A stretch of 64,000 bases of DNA from Strongylocentrotus droebachiensis (GCA_035222895.1 JAVYIG010004985.1:1-64000); one strand, 5' to 3'. Positions 14,401-28,270 are shown, numbered from the stretch's first letter. Notes: generated by a model not told the origin, from the letters alone. Made by a program: numbers and translations.

Positions 14401-17400
14401 TTGATTCTTACAAAATAAGAAAGAGTTTATAATTCATGAATATATATTATATATCAATCCAAATGTTCATCGTAAATAGGAAACGTTGAATTGAAAAATA
14501 TCTGAAATTGCTCATTTGATTCATAATCTTGATTGTACAACTTATATGTATCTTCTACCGGATGATAAGTATGTGTATAGGATCGAATTATTTTACTTAA
14601 ATGGATATGTGTTGTAGTTCATCAATTTGATTGGTGTCAGTGGTAAAAAATGAGTGTAGTTTTGAAACATGGAAAATGTCAATAATGAGTGAATACAAAA
14701 AATTTAGAAAAAGATTTAACTTTAACGTGCAGTAGAGGTAGTGCTACACTAAGAATAGATATTCGTGCACAGTGTTAAAGAAATGTTTGCTAAACCATTG
14801 AATACATAAATACCAGGTAAAAAAAAAAACATGGACATTGCCATTAGCACCACATGTTATATAGGTTATTCTAATATTGATCTTTATCTGCTTGCCTCTG
14901 CTCTTGGTTTTGCTCATAGCACGTAAGTACAAAATTTTAGCCAATTATGAATTGTTCATATATTCTGGTCATCTTTCTGAATCGTTTTCCCTGTTTTCAC
15001 ATTTCTTGATTCTTACCCCAAAAAAAGAGTTTATAATTCATGAATATATATTATATATTAATCCAAATGTTTATCATAAATAGGAAATGTTGAATTGAAA
15101 AATATCTGAAATTGCTCATTTGATTCATAATCTTGATTGTATAACTTATATGTATCTTCTACGGATGATTAGTATGTGTATAGGATCGAATTATTTTACT
15201 TAAATGGATATGTGTTGTAGTTCATCAATTTGATTGGTGTCAGTGGTAAAAAATGAGTGTAGTTTTGAAACATGGAACATGTCAATAATGAGTGAATACG
15301 AAAAATTTAGAAAAAGATTTAACTTTAACGTGCAGTAGAGGTAGTGCTACGCTAAGAATAGATATTCGTGCACAGTGTTAAAGAAATGTTTGCTAAACCA
15401 TTGAATACATAAATACCAGGTAAAAACAACAACATGGACATTGTCATTAGCACCACATGTTATATAGGTTATTCTAATATTGATCTTTATCTGCTTTCTT
15501 CTGCTCTTGGTTTTGCTCATAGAACGTAAGTACAAATTTTTAGCCAATTATGAATTGTTCATATATTCTGGTCATCTTTCTGAATCGTTTTCCCTGTTTT
15601 CACATTTCTTGATTCTTACCCAAAAAAAAGAGTTTATAATTCATGAATATATATTATATATTAATCCAAATGTTTATCATAAATAGGAAACGTTGAATTG
15701 AAAAATATCTGAAATTGCTCATTTGATTCATAATCTTGATTGTACAACTTATATGTATCTTCTACGGATGATTAGTATGTGTATAGGATCGAATTATTTT
15801 ACTTAAATGGATATGTGTTGTAGTTCATCAATTTGATTGGTGTCAGTGGAAAAAAATGAGTGTAGTTTTGAAACATGGAACATGTCAATAATGAGTGAAT
15901 ACGAAAAATTTAGAAAAAGATTTAACTTTAACGTGCAGTACAGGTAGAGCTACGCTAAGAATAGATATTCGTGCGCAGTGATAACGAAATGTTTGCTAAA
16001 CCAAGGAATACATAAATACCAGGTAAAAATAAGAACATGGACATTGCCATTAGCACCATTCGTTATATAGGTTATTCTAATATTGATCTTTTTCTGCTTT
16101 CTTCTGCTCTTGGCTTTGCTCATAGAACGTAAGTACAAATCTTTAGCCAATTATGAATTCTTCATATATTCTGGTCATCTTTCTGAATCGTTTGCCTTGT
16201 TTTAACATTTCTTGATTCTTACAAAATAAGAAAGAGTTTATAATTCATGAATATATATTAAATATCAATCCAAATGTTTATCATAAATAGGAAATGTTGA
16301 ATTGAAAAATATCTGAAATTACTCATTTGATTCATAATCTTGATTGTACAACTTATATGTATCTTCTAGTGGATGATTATTATGTGTATAGGATCGAATT
16401 TTTTTACTTAAATGGATATGTGTCGTGAAAAAAGATTTAACTTTAACGTGCAGTAGAGGTAGTGCTACGCTAAGAATAGATATTCGTGCACAGTGATAAA
16501 GAAATGTTTGCTAAACCATTGAAAACATAAATACCAGGTAAAAATAATAACATGGACATTGCCATTAGCATCATTTGTTATATATAGGTCATTCTAATAT
16601 TTGTCTTTATCTGCTTTCTTCTGCCCTTGGTTTTCGTTCATAGTTCGTAAGTATGACTCTTCATCCAACTATTGCTTTTTCATATATTCTGGTCATCTTT
16701 CTGAATCGTTTTCCTTGTTTTAACATTTCTTGATTCTTACAAAATAAGAAAGAGTTTATAATTCATGAATATATATTATATATCAATCCAAATGTTCATC
16801 GTAAATAGGAAACGTTGAATTGAAAAATATCTGAAATTGCTCATTTGATTCATAATCTTGATTGTACAACTTATATGTATCTTCTACCGGATGATAAGTA
16901 TGTGTATAGGATCGAATTATTTTACTTAAATGGATATGTGTTGTAGTTCATCAATTTGATTGGTGTCAGTGGTAAAAAATGAGTGTAGTTTTGAAACATG
17001 GAAAATGTCAATAATGAGTGAATACAAAAAATTTAGAAAAAGATTTAACTTTAACGTGCAGTAGAGGTAGTGCTACGCTAAGAATAGATATTCGTGCACA
17101 GTGTTAAAGAAATGTTTGCTAAACCATTGAATACATAAATACCAGGTAAAAAAAAAACATGGACATTGCCATTAGCACCACATGTTATATAGGTTATTCT
17201 AATATTGATCTTTATCTGCTTGCCTCTGCTCTTGCTTTTGCTCATAGCACGTAAGTACAAAATTTTAGCCAATTATGAATTGTTCATATATTCTGGTCAT
17301 CTTTCTGAATCGTTTTCCCTGTTTTCACATTTCTTGATTCTTACCCAAAAAAAAGAGTTTATAATTCATGAATATATATTATATATTAATCCAAATGTTT

Positions 17401-20400
17401 ATCATAAATAGGAAATGTTGAATTGAAAAATATCTGAAATTGCTCATTTGATTCATAATCTTGATTGTATAACTTATATGTATCTTCTACGGATGATTAG
17501 TATGTGTATAGGATCGAATTATTTTACTTAAATGGATATGTGTTGTAGTTCATCAATTTGATTGGTGTCAGTGGTAAAAAATGAGTGTAGTTTTGAAACA
17601 TGGAACATGTCAATAATGAGTGAATACGAAAAATTTAGAAAAAGATTTAACTTTAACGTGCAGTAGAGGTAGTGCTACGCTAAGAATAGATATTCGTGCA
17701 CAGTGTTAAAGAAATGTTTGCTAAACCATTGAAAACATAAACACCAGGTACAAAATAAGAGTATGGACATTGCCAAGAGCACCATTCGTTATATATAGGT
17801 TATTCTAATATTTTGCTTTATCTGCTTCCTTCTGCCCTTGGTTTTCGTTCATAGTTGGTAAGTACAAATCTTTAGCCAATTATGAATTATTCATATATTC
17901 TGGTCATCTTTCTGAATCGTTTTCCTTGTTTTCACATTTCTTGATTCTTACAAAAAAGAAAGAGTTTATAATTCATGAATATATATATATATATCAACCG
18001 AAATGTTCATCATAACTAGGCAATGTTGAATTGAAAAATATCTGAAATTGCTCATTTGATTCATAATCTTGATTGTACAACTTATATGTATCTTCTACCG
18101 GATGATTAGTATGTGTATAGGATCGAATTATTTTACTTAAATGGATATGTGTTGTAGTTCATCAATTTGATTGGTGTCAGTGGAAAAAAATGAGTGTAGT
18201 TTTGAAACATGGAACATGTCAATAATGAGTGAATACGAAAAATTTAGAAAAAGATTTAACTTTAACGTGCAGTTCAGGTAGAGCTACGCTAAGAATAGAT
18301 ATTCGTGCGCAGTGATAACGAAATGTTTGCTAAACCAAGGAATACATAAATACCAGGTAAAAATAAGAACATGGACATTGCCATTAGCACCATTCGTTAT
18401 ATAGGTTATTCTAATATTGATCTTTTTCTGCTTTCTTCTGCCCTTGGTTTTCGTTCATAGTTCGTAAGTATGACTCTTAATCCAAGTATGGCTTTTTCAT
18501 ATATTCTTGTCATCTTTCTGAATCGTTTTCCTTGTTTTAACATTTCTTGATTCTTACAAAATAAGAAAGAGTTTATAATTCATGAACATATATTATATAT
18601 CAATCCAAATGTTCATCATAAAATAGAAAATGTTGAATTGAAAAATATCTGAAATTGCTCATTCGATTCATAATCTTGATTGTACAACTTATATGTATCT
18701 TCTATTGGATGATCATTATGTGTGTAGGATCGAATTATTTTAATTAAATGGATATGTGTCGTAGTTCTTCAATTTGATTGGTGTCAGTGGTAAATAATGA
18801 GTGTAGTTTTGAAACATGGAACATGTCAATAATGAGTGAATACGAAAAATTTTAGAAAAAAGATTTAACCTAAACGTGCAGTAGAGGTAGTGCTACGCTA
18901 AGAAAAGAAATTCGTGCACAGTGTTAAAGAAATGTTTGCTAAACTATTGAATACATAAATACCAGGTAAAAATAAGAACATGGACATTGCCATTAGCACC
19001 ACATGTTATATAGGTTATTCTAATATTGATCTTTATCTGCTTTCTTCTGCTCTTGGTTTTGCTCATAGAACGTAAGTATGACTCTTCATCCAACTATTGC
19101 TTTTTCATATATTCTGGTCATCTTTCTGAATCGTTTTCCTTGTTTTAACATTTCTTGATTCTTACCCAAAAAAAAGAGTTTATAATTCATGAATATATAT
19201 TATATATTAATCCAAATGTTTATCATAAATAGGAAATGTTGAATTGAAAAATATCTGAAATTGCTCATTTGATTCATAATCTTGATTGTACAACTTATAT
19301 GTATCTTCTACGGATGATTAGTTTGTGTATAGGATCGAATTATTTTACTTAAATGGATATGTGTTGTAGTTCATCAATTTGATTGGTGTCAGTGGAAAAA
19401 AATGAGTGTAGTTTTGAAACATGGAACATGTCAATAATGAGTGAATACGAAAAATTTAGAAAAAGATTTAACTTTAACGTGCAGTAGAGGTAGTGCTACG
19501 CTAAGAATAGATATTCGTGCACAGTGATAAAGAAATGTTTGCTAAACCAAGGAATACATAAATACCAGGTAAAAATAAGAACATGGACATTGCCATTAGC
19601 ACCATTCGTTATATAGGTTATTCTAATATTGATCTTTATCTGCTTTCTTCTGCTCTTGGTTTTGCTCATAGAACGTAAGTACAAATCTTTAGCCAATTAT
19701 GAATTCTTCATATATTCTGGTCATCTTTCTGAATCGTTTGCCTTGTTTTAACATTTCTTGATTCTTACAAAATAAGAAAGAGTTTATAATTCATGCATAT
19801 ATATTAAATATCAATCCAAATGTTCATCATAAATAGGAAATGTTGAATTGAAAAATATCTGAAATTGCTCATTTGATTCATAATCTTGATCGTACAACTT
19901 ATATGTATCTTCTAGTAGATGATTATTATGTGTATAGGATCTAATTATTTTACTTAAATGGATATGTGTTGTAGTTCTTCAATTTGATTGGTGTCAGTGG
20001 TAAATAATGAGTGTAGTTGTAAAACATGGAACATGTCAATAACTAGTGAATACGTAAAATTTTGGAAAAAAATAACTTTAACGGTCAGTAGGTGTAGTGC
20101 TTCGCTAAGAATAGATATTCGTGCACAGTGATAAAAAATGTTTGCTAAACCATTGAATACATAAATACCAGGTAAAAATAAGAACATGGACATTGCCATG
20201 AGCACCATTCGTTATGAAGGTTATTCTAATATTGATCTTTATCTGCTTTCTTCTGCCCTTGGTTTTCGTTCATAGTTCGTAAGTATGACTCTTAATCCAA
20301 GTATGGCTTTTTCATATATTCTGGTCATCTTTCTGAATCGTTTTCCTTGTTTTAACATTTCTTGATTCTTACAAAATAAGAAAGAGTTTATAATTCATGA

Positions 20401-20840
20401 ACATATATTATATATCAATCCAAATGTTCATCATGAAATAGAAAATGTTGAATTGAAAAATATCTGAAATTGCTCATTCGATTCATAATCTTGATTGTAC
20501 AACTTATATGTATCTTCTATTGGATGATCATTATGTGTGTAGGATCGAATTTTTTTACTCAAATGGATATGTGTCGTAGTTCTTCAATTTGATTGGTGTC
20601 AGTGGTAAATAATGAGTGTAGTTTTGAAACATGGAACATGTCAATAATGAGTGAATACGAAAAATTTAGAAAAAGATTTAACTTTAACGTGCAGGAGAGG
20701 TAGTGCTACGCTAAGAAAAGATATTCGTGCACAGTGTTAAAGAAATGTTTGCTAAACCAAGGAATACATAAATACCAGGTAAAAATAAGAACATGGACAT
20801 TGCCATTAGCACCACATGTTATATAGGTTATTATAATATT

Positions 20841-21553
20841 TAAGTAATATTGACTGCCTTCTGGGCAATACGACATATATCGCCCGAACCGAAGGTGAGG
20901 GTGATATATGACAAGTCGTATTGCCCTGAATTAGGCAGTCAATATTACTATTATTAACCACATCAGACATCTAGAGCAAACAAGAAACTCTTACTATCTT
21001 ATACTCTTAAATTATGTAGGCTATACAGGGTTTCCTAGCATAAGAAGTTGCAAAAACATTGTCAAATCAGCACTGTTCATCCAGTGTTTGACAGATTTTC
21101 GATACACTGCAAACAGTTTGCCTTGGGTTTGATTGTTACGTCACAATGGAGTTCGCGCAAAGTGCGCATTTTCTTATACACGATGCGCGATGTAGATTAC
21201 AGTAGCTGATGCGCGATGTAAATTACAACTGGATCTACAATATTGCGCACTAGTTTAACACGCATTTTGCCATTTACTTTTCTGAGCGGGCTAAAATATT
21301 TGTCCATTGGATTACTGTATAACCTATATCACCCGCCAAATTACACACAAATCACATTGACTCTTCTGAGCGGGCTAAAATATTTGCGCATTGGTTTACT
21401 GTGTAACCTATATTGCCCGCCAAATTACACACAAAATCGCATTGACTTTTCTGAGCGGACTAACTTATTGTAATTTTGTTCACTTGTCCATCAAACCTTG
21501 AGGGCAATAACATTTAAAAATTTCCCTGCTCAGATGTCTGATACGGTTAATAA
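20841..21553. mobile_element. Inverted-repeat insertion in the array (hairpin plus MITE)
   Basis: The array unit breaks at about 20840 and resumes at about 21554. The insert starts with a hairpin (20844-20948; arms begin GTAATATTGACTGCC). A segment of 603 bp follows, with inverted ends of about 27 bp at 20951-20977 and 21527-21553 (TTATTAACC..TCAGACATCT and its complement). Inside, 84-85-bp tandem copies begin TCTGAGCGGGCTAAAATATT near 21281 and 21365, with a partial third near 21450. No transposase is seen. Confidence 0.75.
21281..21470 (+). repeat. 84-85-bp tandem repeat inside the insertion
   Basis: Two full copies and a partial third share TCTGAGCGGGCTAA at 21281, 21365 and (one base changed) 21450. 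The 76-residue frame covering it is just this repeat read in one frame. Confidence 0.85.
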
Positions 21554-24234
21554 TGATCTTTATCTGCTTTCTTCTGCTCTTGGTTTTGCTCATAGAACGT
21601 AAGTAAAAATCTTTAGCCAATTATGAATTCTTCATATATTCTGGTCATCTTTCTGAATCGTTTTCCCTGTTTTCACATTTCTTGATTCTTAGCACACAAA
21701 AAAAGTTTATAATTCATGAATATATATATATATATCAACCTAAATGTTCATTATAACAAGGAAATGTTGAATTGAAAAATATCTGAAATTGCTCATTTGA
21801 TTCATAATCTTGATTGTAGAACTTGTATGTATCTTCTAGTGGATGATTATTATGTGTATAGGATCGAATTATTTTACTTAAATGGATATGTGTTGTAGTT
21901 CTTCAATATGATTGGTGTCAGTGGTAAATAATGAGTGTAGTTTTAAAACATGGAACATGTCAATAACTAGTGAATACGTAACATTTAGGGAAAAATAACT
22001 TTAACGGGCAGTAGCTGAAGTCCTTCGCTAAGAATAGATATTCGTGCACAGTGATAAAGAAATGTTTGCTAAACCATTCAATACATAAATACCAGGTAAA
22101 AATAAGAACATGGACATTGCTATTAGCACCATTCGTTATATAGGTTACTCTAATATTGATCTTTATCTGCTTTCTTCTGCTCTTGGTTTTGCTCATAGAA
22201 CGTAAGTACAAATCTTTAGCCAATTATGAATTCTTCATATATTCTGGTAATCGTTCTGAATCGTTTTCCCGGTTTTCACATTTCTTGATTCTTTCAACAA
22301 AAAAAAGTTTATAATTCATGAATATATATATCTATATATATCAACCCAAATGTTCATTATAACAAGGAAATGTTGAATTGAAAAATATCTGAAATTGCTC
22401 ATTTGATTCATAATCTTGATTGTACAACTTATATGTATCTTCTAGTGGATGATTATTGTGTGTATAGGATCGAATTATTTTACTTAAATGGATATGTGTT
22501 GTAGTTCTTCAATTTGATTGGTGTCAGTGGTAAATAATAAGTGTAGTTTTAAAACATGGAACATGTCAATAACTAGTGAATACGTAAAATTTAGGGGAAA
22601 AATAACTTTAACGGGTAGTAGCTGTAGTGCTCCGCTAAGAATAGATATTCGTGCACAGTGATAAAGAAATGTTTGCTAAACCATTCAATACATAAATACC
22701 AAGTAAAAAAAAGAACATGGACATTGCTATTAGCACCATTCGTTATATAGGTTATTCTAATATTGATCTTTATCTGCTTTCTTCTGCTCTTGGTTTTGCT
22801 CATAGAACGTAAGTACAAATCTTTAGCCAATTATGAATTCTTCATATATTCTGGTAATCGTTCTGAATCGTTTTCCCGGTTTTCACATTTCTTGATTCTT
22901 TCAACAAAAAAAAGTTTATAATTCATGAATATATATATCTATATATATCAACCCAAATGTTCATTATAACAAGGAAATGTTGAATTGAAAAATATCTGAA
23001 ATTGCTCATTTGATTCATAATCTTGATTGTACAACTTATATGTATCTTCTAGTGGATGATTATTGTGTGTATAGGATCGAATTATTTTACTTAAATGGAT
23101 ATGTGTTGTAGTTCTTCAATTTGATTGGTGTCAGTGGTAAATAATAAGTGTAGTTTTAAAACATGGAACATGTCAATAACTAGTGAATACGTAAAATTTA
23201 GGGGAAAAATAACTTTAACGGGTAGTAGCTGTAGTGCTCCGCTAAGAATAGATATTCGTGCACAGTGATAAAGAAATGTTTGCTAAACCATTCAATACAT
23301 AAATACCAAGTAAAAAAAAGAACATGGACATTGCTATTAGCACCATTCGTTATATAGGTTATTCTAATATTGATCTTTATCTGCTTTCTTCTGCTCTTGG
23401 TTTTGCTCATAGAACGTAAGTACAAATCTTTAGCCAATTATGAATTCTTCATATATTCTGGTCATCTTTGTGAATCGTTTTCCCGGTCTTCACATTTCTT
23501 GATTCTTACCACAAAAAAGAGTTTATAAGTCATGAATATATATATATATATATATATATCAACCCAAATGTTCATCATAACTAGGCAATGTTGAATTGAA
23601 ATATATCTGAAATTGCATATTTGATTCATAATCTTGATTTTACAACTTATATGTATCTTCTAGTGGATGATTATTATGTGTATAGAATCGAATTATTTTA
23701 CTGAAATGGATATGTGTTGTAGTTCTTCAATTTGATTGGTGTCAGTGGTAAATAATGAGTGTAGTTTTAAAACATGGAACATGTCAATAACTAGTGAATA
23801 CGTAAAATTTAGAAAAAGATTTTACTTTAACGAGCAGTAGCTGTAGTGTTTCGCTAAGAATAGATATTCGTGCACAATGATAAAGAAATGTTTGCTTAAC
23901 CATTGACAACATAAACACCAGGTACATAATAACAGCAGGGACATTGCCATGAGCACCATTCGTAATATATAGTTTATTTTTATATTTTTCTATATTTGCT
24001 CTCTTCTGCCCTTGGTTTTCGTTCATAGTTCGTAAGTACAAATCTTTAGCCAATTATGAATTCTTCATATATTCTGGTCATCTTTTTGAATCGTTTTCCT
24101 TGTTTTCACATTTCTTTATTCTCTTTAAAAAAAAAAAGAGTTCATAATTCATGAATATATATATATATATATATATATCAACCCAAATCAGAGGCGGTTC
24201 TCCCGGGGGGGCAGGGGGGGCACAGTGCCCCCCC

Positions 24235-25275
24235 CCCCACTTTTTCAGATACCCCAAAAGTGCCCCTTTTTACATAGGAAAAGTGCCCCTTTTATTTTGT
24301 AAGAAGTGCCCCTTTTACATAGGAAAGGTGCCCCTTTTACTTTGACAAGTGCCCCTATTACTTAGTAAAAGTGCCCCTTCCCCCTTTTCACCTCTGACGA
24401 GTGCCCTTTTTATTTTTGACACGTGCCCCTTTTCCTTCGACATGTTCCCATTTTCCTTTGCAATAAGTGTCCATTTTCCATTCTCATAAATCTTGAAATT
24501 ATCTTGAATAAGTGCCCTTTTTAATCTTTAGTAAGTACCTCTTTTCAGGTACGAGAAGTGCCCCGTTTCACTTTTAATAAATGCCCCCTATACCTCTGAT
24601 AATTGCCCTATTCAAAACTGAGCGGTGCTCCTTTTACTTTGATAAATTCCCCTTTTTTCCTTTGTAAGAAGTGCCCCTTCTCCTTTTAATAACAACCCCT
24701 TTTTTAAACTCAGATGAGCACACCTTTCATTTTAACATGTGCCCCTCTTATTTTCTAATAAGTGCTCCTTTTCCTTACGATAAATGCTCCCATTAAAAAG
24801 AAAGAGCTCCTTCCCCTTCTCATAACTACCCCTTTTAAAAATCTGAACGGTACCTCCTTTTCATTCAACAAATGCACATTTTCCTTTATTATAAGTGCCC
24901 CTTTTACATTTTCATAAGTGCCCCTTTTCATATCTGGTCAGTGCCCCTTTTCAACTCTGATAATTCCCCTTTTAATAATGATACGTGCCCCTTTTTCTTT
25001 CTAATAAGGGACCTATCCCCTTTTCACCTCTTATAAATGCCCCTATCAAAATCTGATGGGTGCCCCTTTTCCGTCAACAAATGCCTATTTCCCATTTTCG
25101 TAAACGCCTCTTTTTCATCACTGGTGAGTGCCTCTTTTCAGGTGAAAAAAATGCCTCATTTTCACCTCTTATAATTATCCTTTGTACTTTGACACGTGCT
25201 CCTTTTCTTTTCTAATAAGTGTCTTATCCCTTTCGATAACTGTCCCCTTTTCATGTAATCATCAAACGTGCCCCT
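24235..25275 (+). repeat. Degenerate GTGCCCCTTTT minisatellite
   Basis: The phrase AGTGCCCCTTTT recurs with variants at irregular spacing of roughly 20-40 bp. It alternates with short phrases such as ACTTTGATAA. It forms most of the hAT-like element's interior and has a strong T and C bias on this strand. Confidence 0.85.
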
Positions 25276-25304
25276 TATTTAGAGCGACTAAGAGCAATTT
25301 CCCC

Positions 25305-25505
25305 AAAGTTCGCTCGCTGCGCTCGCTCGCATTTAAAGATGATATAATTATGTTACTTATCAAAGGTCTTTTCAGTCTTCCGTTATGAGAATGTGCTTAT
25401 AACCCCATCACGATTGGCTTTGTTTTCCTCTTTATAAGATGTAATTTTTCGCACTGCGACCTCACAGATCTTTACAATTGTTCTCGCTCGCTTCGCTCGC
25501 TCGTA
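25305..25505. repeat. Paired CGCTCG-rich motifs
   Basis: CGCTCGCTGCGCTCGCTCGC near 25310 and CTCGCTCGCTTCGCTCGCTCG near 25484 are related. Each is nearly self-complementary and both lie in the hAT-like element. They are CpG-dense in an AT-rich setting. Function is unknown. Confidence 0.6.
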
Positions 25506-26439
25506 AATGCATATTCAGACATCACACCCAACTGTAAAGTATGATGCTTAAGTGATATCTTGTATGATGTGTGAAGAGAAACAAATATTGAAATCATCCC
25601 TGATAATTTAATCACAATGTAGGGGTATATACCAATGTCTATTTTTTAAAAATATTTTCGCTTTGAGATTTCCCACTGTAGGTGCCCCTTTTTTCCAGAA
25701 AGTGCCCTTTTTTGTTGGTGCCCCCCCCCCCCCCCCACTTTGGAAGTCACTCGGCCGCCCCTGACCCAAATGTTCATCATAACAAGGAATTGTTGAATTG
25801 AAAAATATCTGAAATTGCTCATTTGATTCAAAATCTTGATTGTACAACTTATATGTATCTTCAAGTGGATGATTATTTTGTCTATAGGATCGAATTATTT
25901 TACTTAAATGGATATGTGTTGTAGTTCTTCAATTTGATTGGTGTCAGTGGTAAATAATGAGTGCAGTTTTAAAACATGGAACATGTCAATAACTAGTGAA
26001 TACGTAAAATTTAGGAAAAAATAACTTTAACGGGCAGTAGCTGTAGTGCTTCGCTAAGAATAGATATTCGTGCACAGTGATAAAGACATGTTTGCTAAAC
26101 CATTGATTACATAAATACCAGGTAAAAATAAGAACATGGACATTGCCATTAGCACCACATGTTAAAAAGGTTATTCTAATATTGATCTTTATCTGCTTTC
26201 TTCTGCTCTTGGTTTTGCTCATAGAACGTAAGTACAAATCTTTAGCCAATTATGAATTCTTCATATATTCTGGTCATCTTTCTGAATCGTTTTCCCTGTT
26301 TTCACATTTCTTGATTCTTACCACCAAAAAAAAGAGTTCATAATTCATGAATATATATATATATCAACCCAAATGTTCATCATAACAAGGAAATGTTGAA
26401 TATAAAATAACTTAAATTGCTCATTTGATATATAATCTC

Positions 26440-28270
26440 GATTTTACAATTTGGATACATCTTTTAATGGATGATTATTATGTGTTTAGGGTTGAATCAC
26501 TTTACTTTGATGAATATGTCTTGTAGTTCTTCAATTTGATGGGTGTCGGTGGTAAATAATTTATTTAGTTTGGAAACATGGAAGATATATTGAAGTCATC
26601 AAAGGTTCGTGAAACAAAAAAATTCATCGTAACACAATACTCAGAAAGAAAAGAAGCATTGTACATACATATTACAAAAATAGAAACGTATTTTCTCACG
26701 CATAAGTTCTCAGTTCAGCCGTTGCATTTTAAAATCTAAGTCTATTTGTATTGTTACGTAGTTCACATGATGTTTCTGAATGAGGTGAAATGTTTAAATT
26801 TCTTTTTCATGAATATATTACATGTATTATGAAGCAATAGTGTATTTAAAAAAATGTAAATGGGCTGCATAGTAGGAAATTATCACTATTCACAATTGTG
26901 ACCGAAAAAGACTAATTTTCTAGACTTTCACTGCTTCTATCGATCTCCGTTTACAGGTGAAAAACTTGAAAGTAAGTTCTCATGATAAATATGTTGCATA
27001 AATTTTAGGAATTCTCTTTTTTTTCCTCTTTTCATATTTATTGATAATGTTTGTTGCATAGTACAAATTTTTGAACAAATAAACATTCATGAATGTATTT
27101 AAGCTCATAGCTTTACAATGCTAGGGTGTTGAATAAAAAGTACCACATACTGATGTTCAGTTGCTACCAACCATTGTTTTTCTAAATGTTTTATTTAGTA
27201 TCTTTATTAAAGTCTCGGATTAGAACTTGATCTGATTTTAATGATCAAACTTTAATAAAAGGGTATTGTAGCAGGCGCGGATCCAGGATTTCTTAGGGGG
27301 AAGGCAAACATTTGAATTCAATTTGGAATTTAGTGTGCTGAAGTGTGCTGAATTTATCTTCTAATGGATGATTATCATGTGTACAGGATTGAATTTCTGT
27401 GCTTAGATGGATATGTGTTTTAGTTCTTTAATTTAATGGGTTTCGGTGGTAAATAATGAATAAAACTTGAAAAAAACGAAACATGTCAATTACTAAGTGA
27501 AATCATACAAGTTTTTTTTTAAGGAACGAGAAAAATAAATGACTTAGTGTTACATAAATACTGCTTGAAAGTTAAGAAATAGAAACAAATATTATCACGC
27601 ATAAGTTTCTAGCTTTTTCCTTGCAATATAAAGCAATAATCTTTAAGTATTGTCACGTAGTTCACAAGTTATTTTTAAATGAGGTGACATTTTAATTTTT
27701 CTTTGTCGTGAATGTATTACATGTAATGTAAAGTAATAGTGTGTTGACATTTTTTGGTTAATGGCCTGCGTTTGAGGGCATTATCATTACTCACAATATT
27801 ATTGTGACCAAAAAAGACTATTTTTACTGTCTTTTTATAATTTTCTTGATCTCTTTACTGCTTTCCCCCAATTTCGTTCTCAGGTAGTAAGCATGCAAGT
27901 TAGATCTAATTATGACATTTTTTAATGAATGTTGGGGATTTTTCTTCGTTTTAATTATAGTTTGTGCCTTAGTACATACTTGGACGAAGCTAACGTTAAA
28001 GAATGTATTCAAGCTCACAGCTATACAATGTTTGAGTATCGATGTTAATTACCAACCATCTGTTTTGAAATGTATTTGTACATCTTTGTGAGGTCACGGA
28101 ATGGAATTGGATTGTATTTATTTATCTTACTTTAATGAGCAGAAGTTGCAGTGCTTTGGTAAGAAGGGATATGTATGCACAATGATAAGGATATGTTTGC
28201 TAAACCATAATGGAAACGTAAATGCTAGGTAAAGATTAATGGAGTAGAATTATCATTACGACTTCCAACT
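26440..28270 (+). repeat. Right-edge long, diverged array units
   Basis: Two units longer than 603 bp carry the same extra block as the left edge (near 27080-27180 and 27990-28100). Their splice-like cores have drifted: one reads CAG, 15 bases, GTAAGT at 26955-26977, and the other has TTCTCAG near 27880. The second unit ends near 28270, about 400 bp before the first recognised ZU5 exon. Confidence 0.6.
27271..27345 (+). mobile_element. hAT-like terminal fragment
   Basis: CAGGCGCGGATCCAGGATTT followed by a G run resembles a hAT left end, like the CAGGCGCGGATC sequence at 57848. No matching right end is seen nearby, so this is probably a truncated copy inside an edge unit. Confidence 0.45.

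Larger units (their letters stand above)
24189..25763. mobile_element. hAT-like non-autonomous element with 8-bp target duplication
   Basis: A 1575-bp insertion splits an array unit. It is flanked by the exact 8-bp duplication ACCCAAAT (24181-24188 and 25764-25771). Its ends, CAGAGGCGG and CCGCCCCTG, form a short hAT-type inverted repeat (CAGRGGCGG). Next to each end lie G- or C-homopolymers. The interior is a degenerate minisatellite built on GTGCCCCTTTT. No transposase frame is present, so it would need one supplied in trans. Confidence 0.9.
2900..28270 (+). repeat. Large tandem array of about 603-bp units
   Basis: The phrase ATGGACATTGCCATTAGCACC and its near matches recur about every 603 bp (for example near 4434, 5037, 6371, 6974, 7577, 9390, 9993, 15434, 16037, 19583, 22718, 23322 and 26135). 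Between these marks the surrounding sequence aligns along the whole unit. I count about 35 units. The array is interrupted at 20841-21553 and 24189-25763. One unit near 16400 is shortened by roughly 90 bp, and one near 5340-5580 carries a partial internal duplication. Long diverged units lie at both edges. The units encode no recognisable protein. Strand is given by the splice-like signal and by the downstream gene. Confidence 0.93.

Noticed and set aside
2900..28270. CRISPR array
   Set aside because: Units are about 603 bp with no short repeat and unique spacer pattern, and the DNA is eukaryotic.
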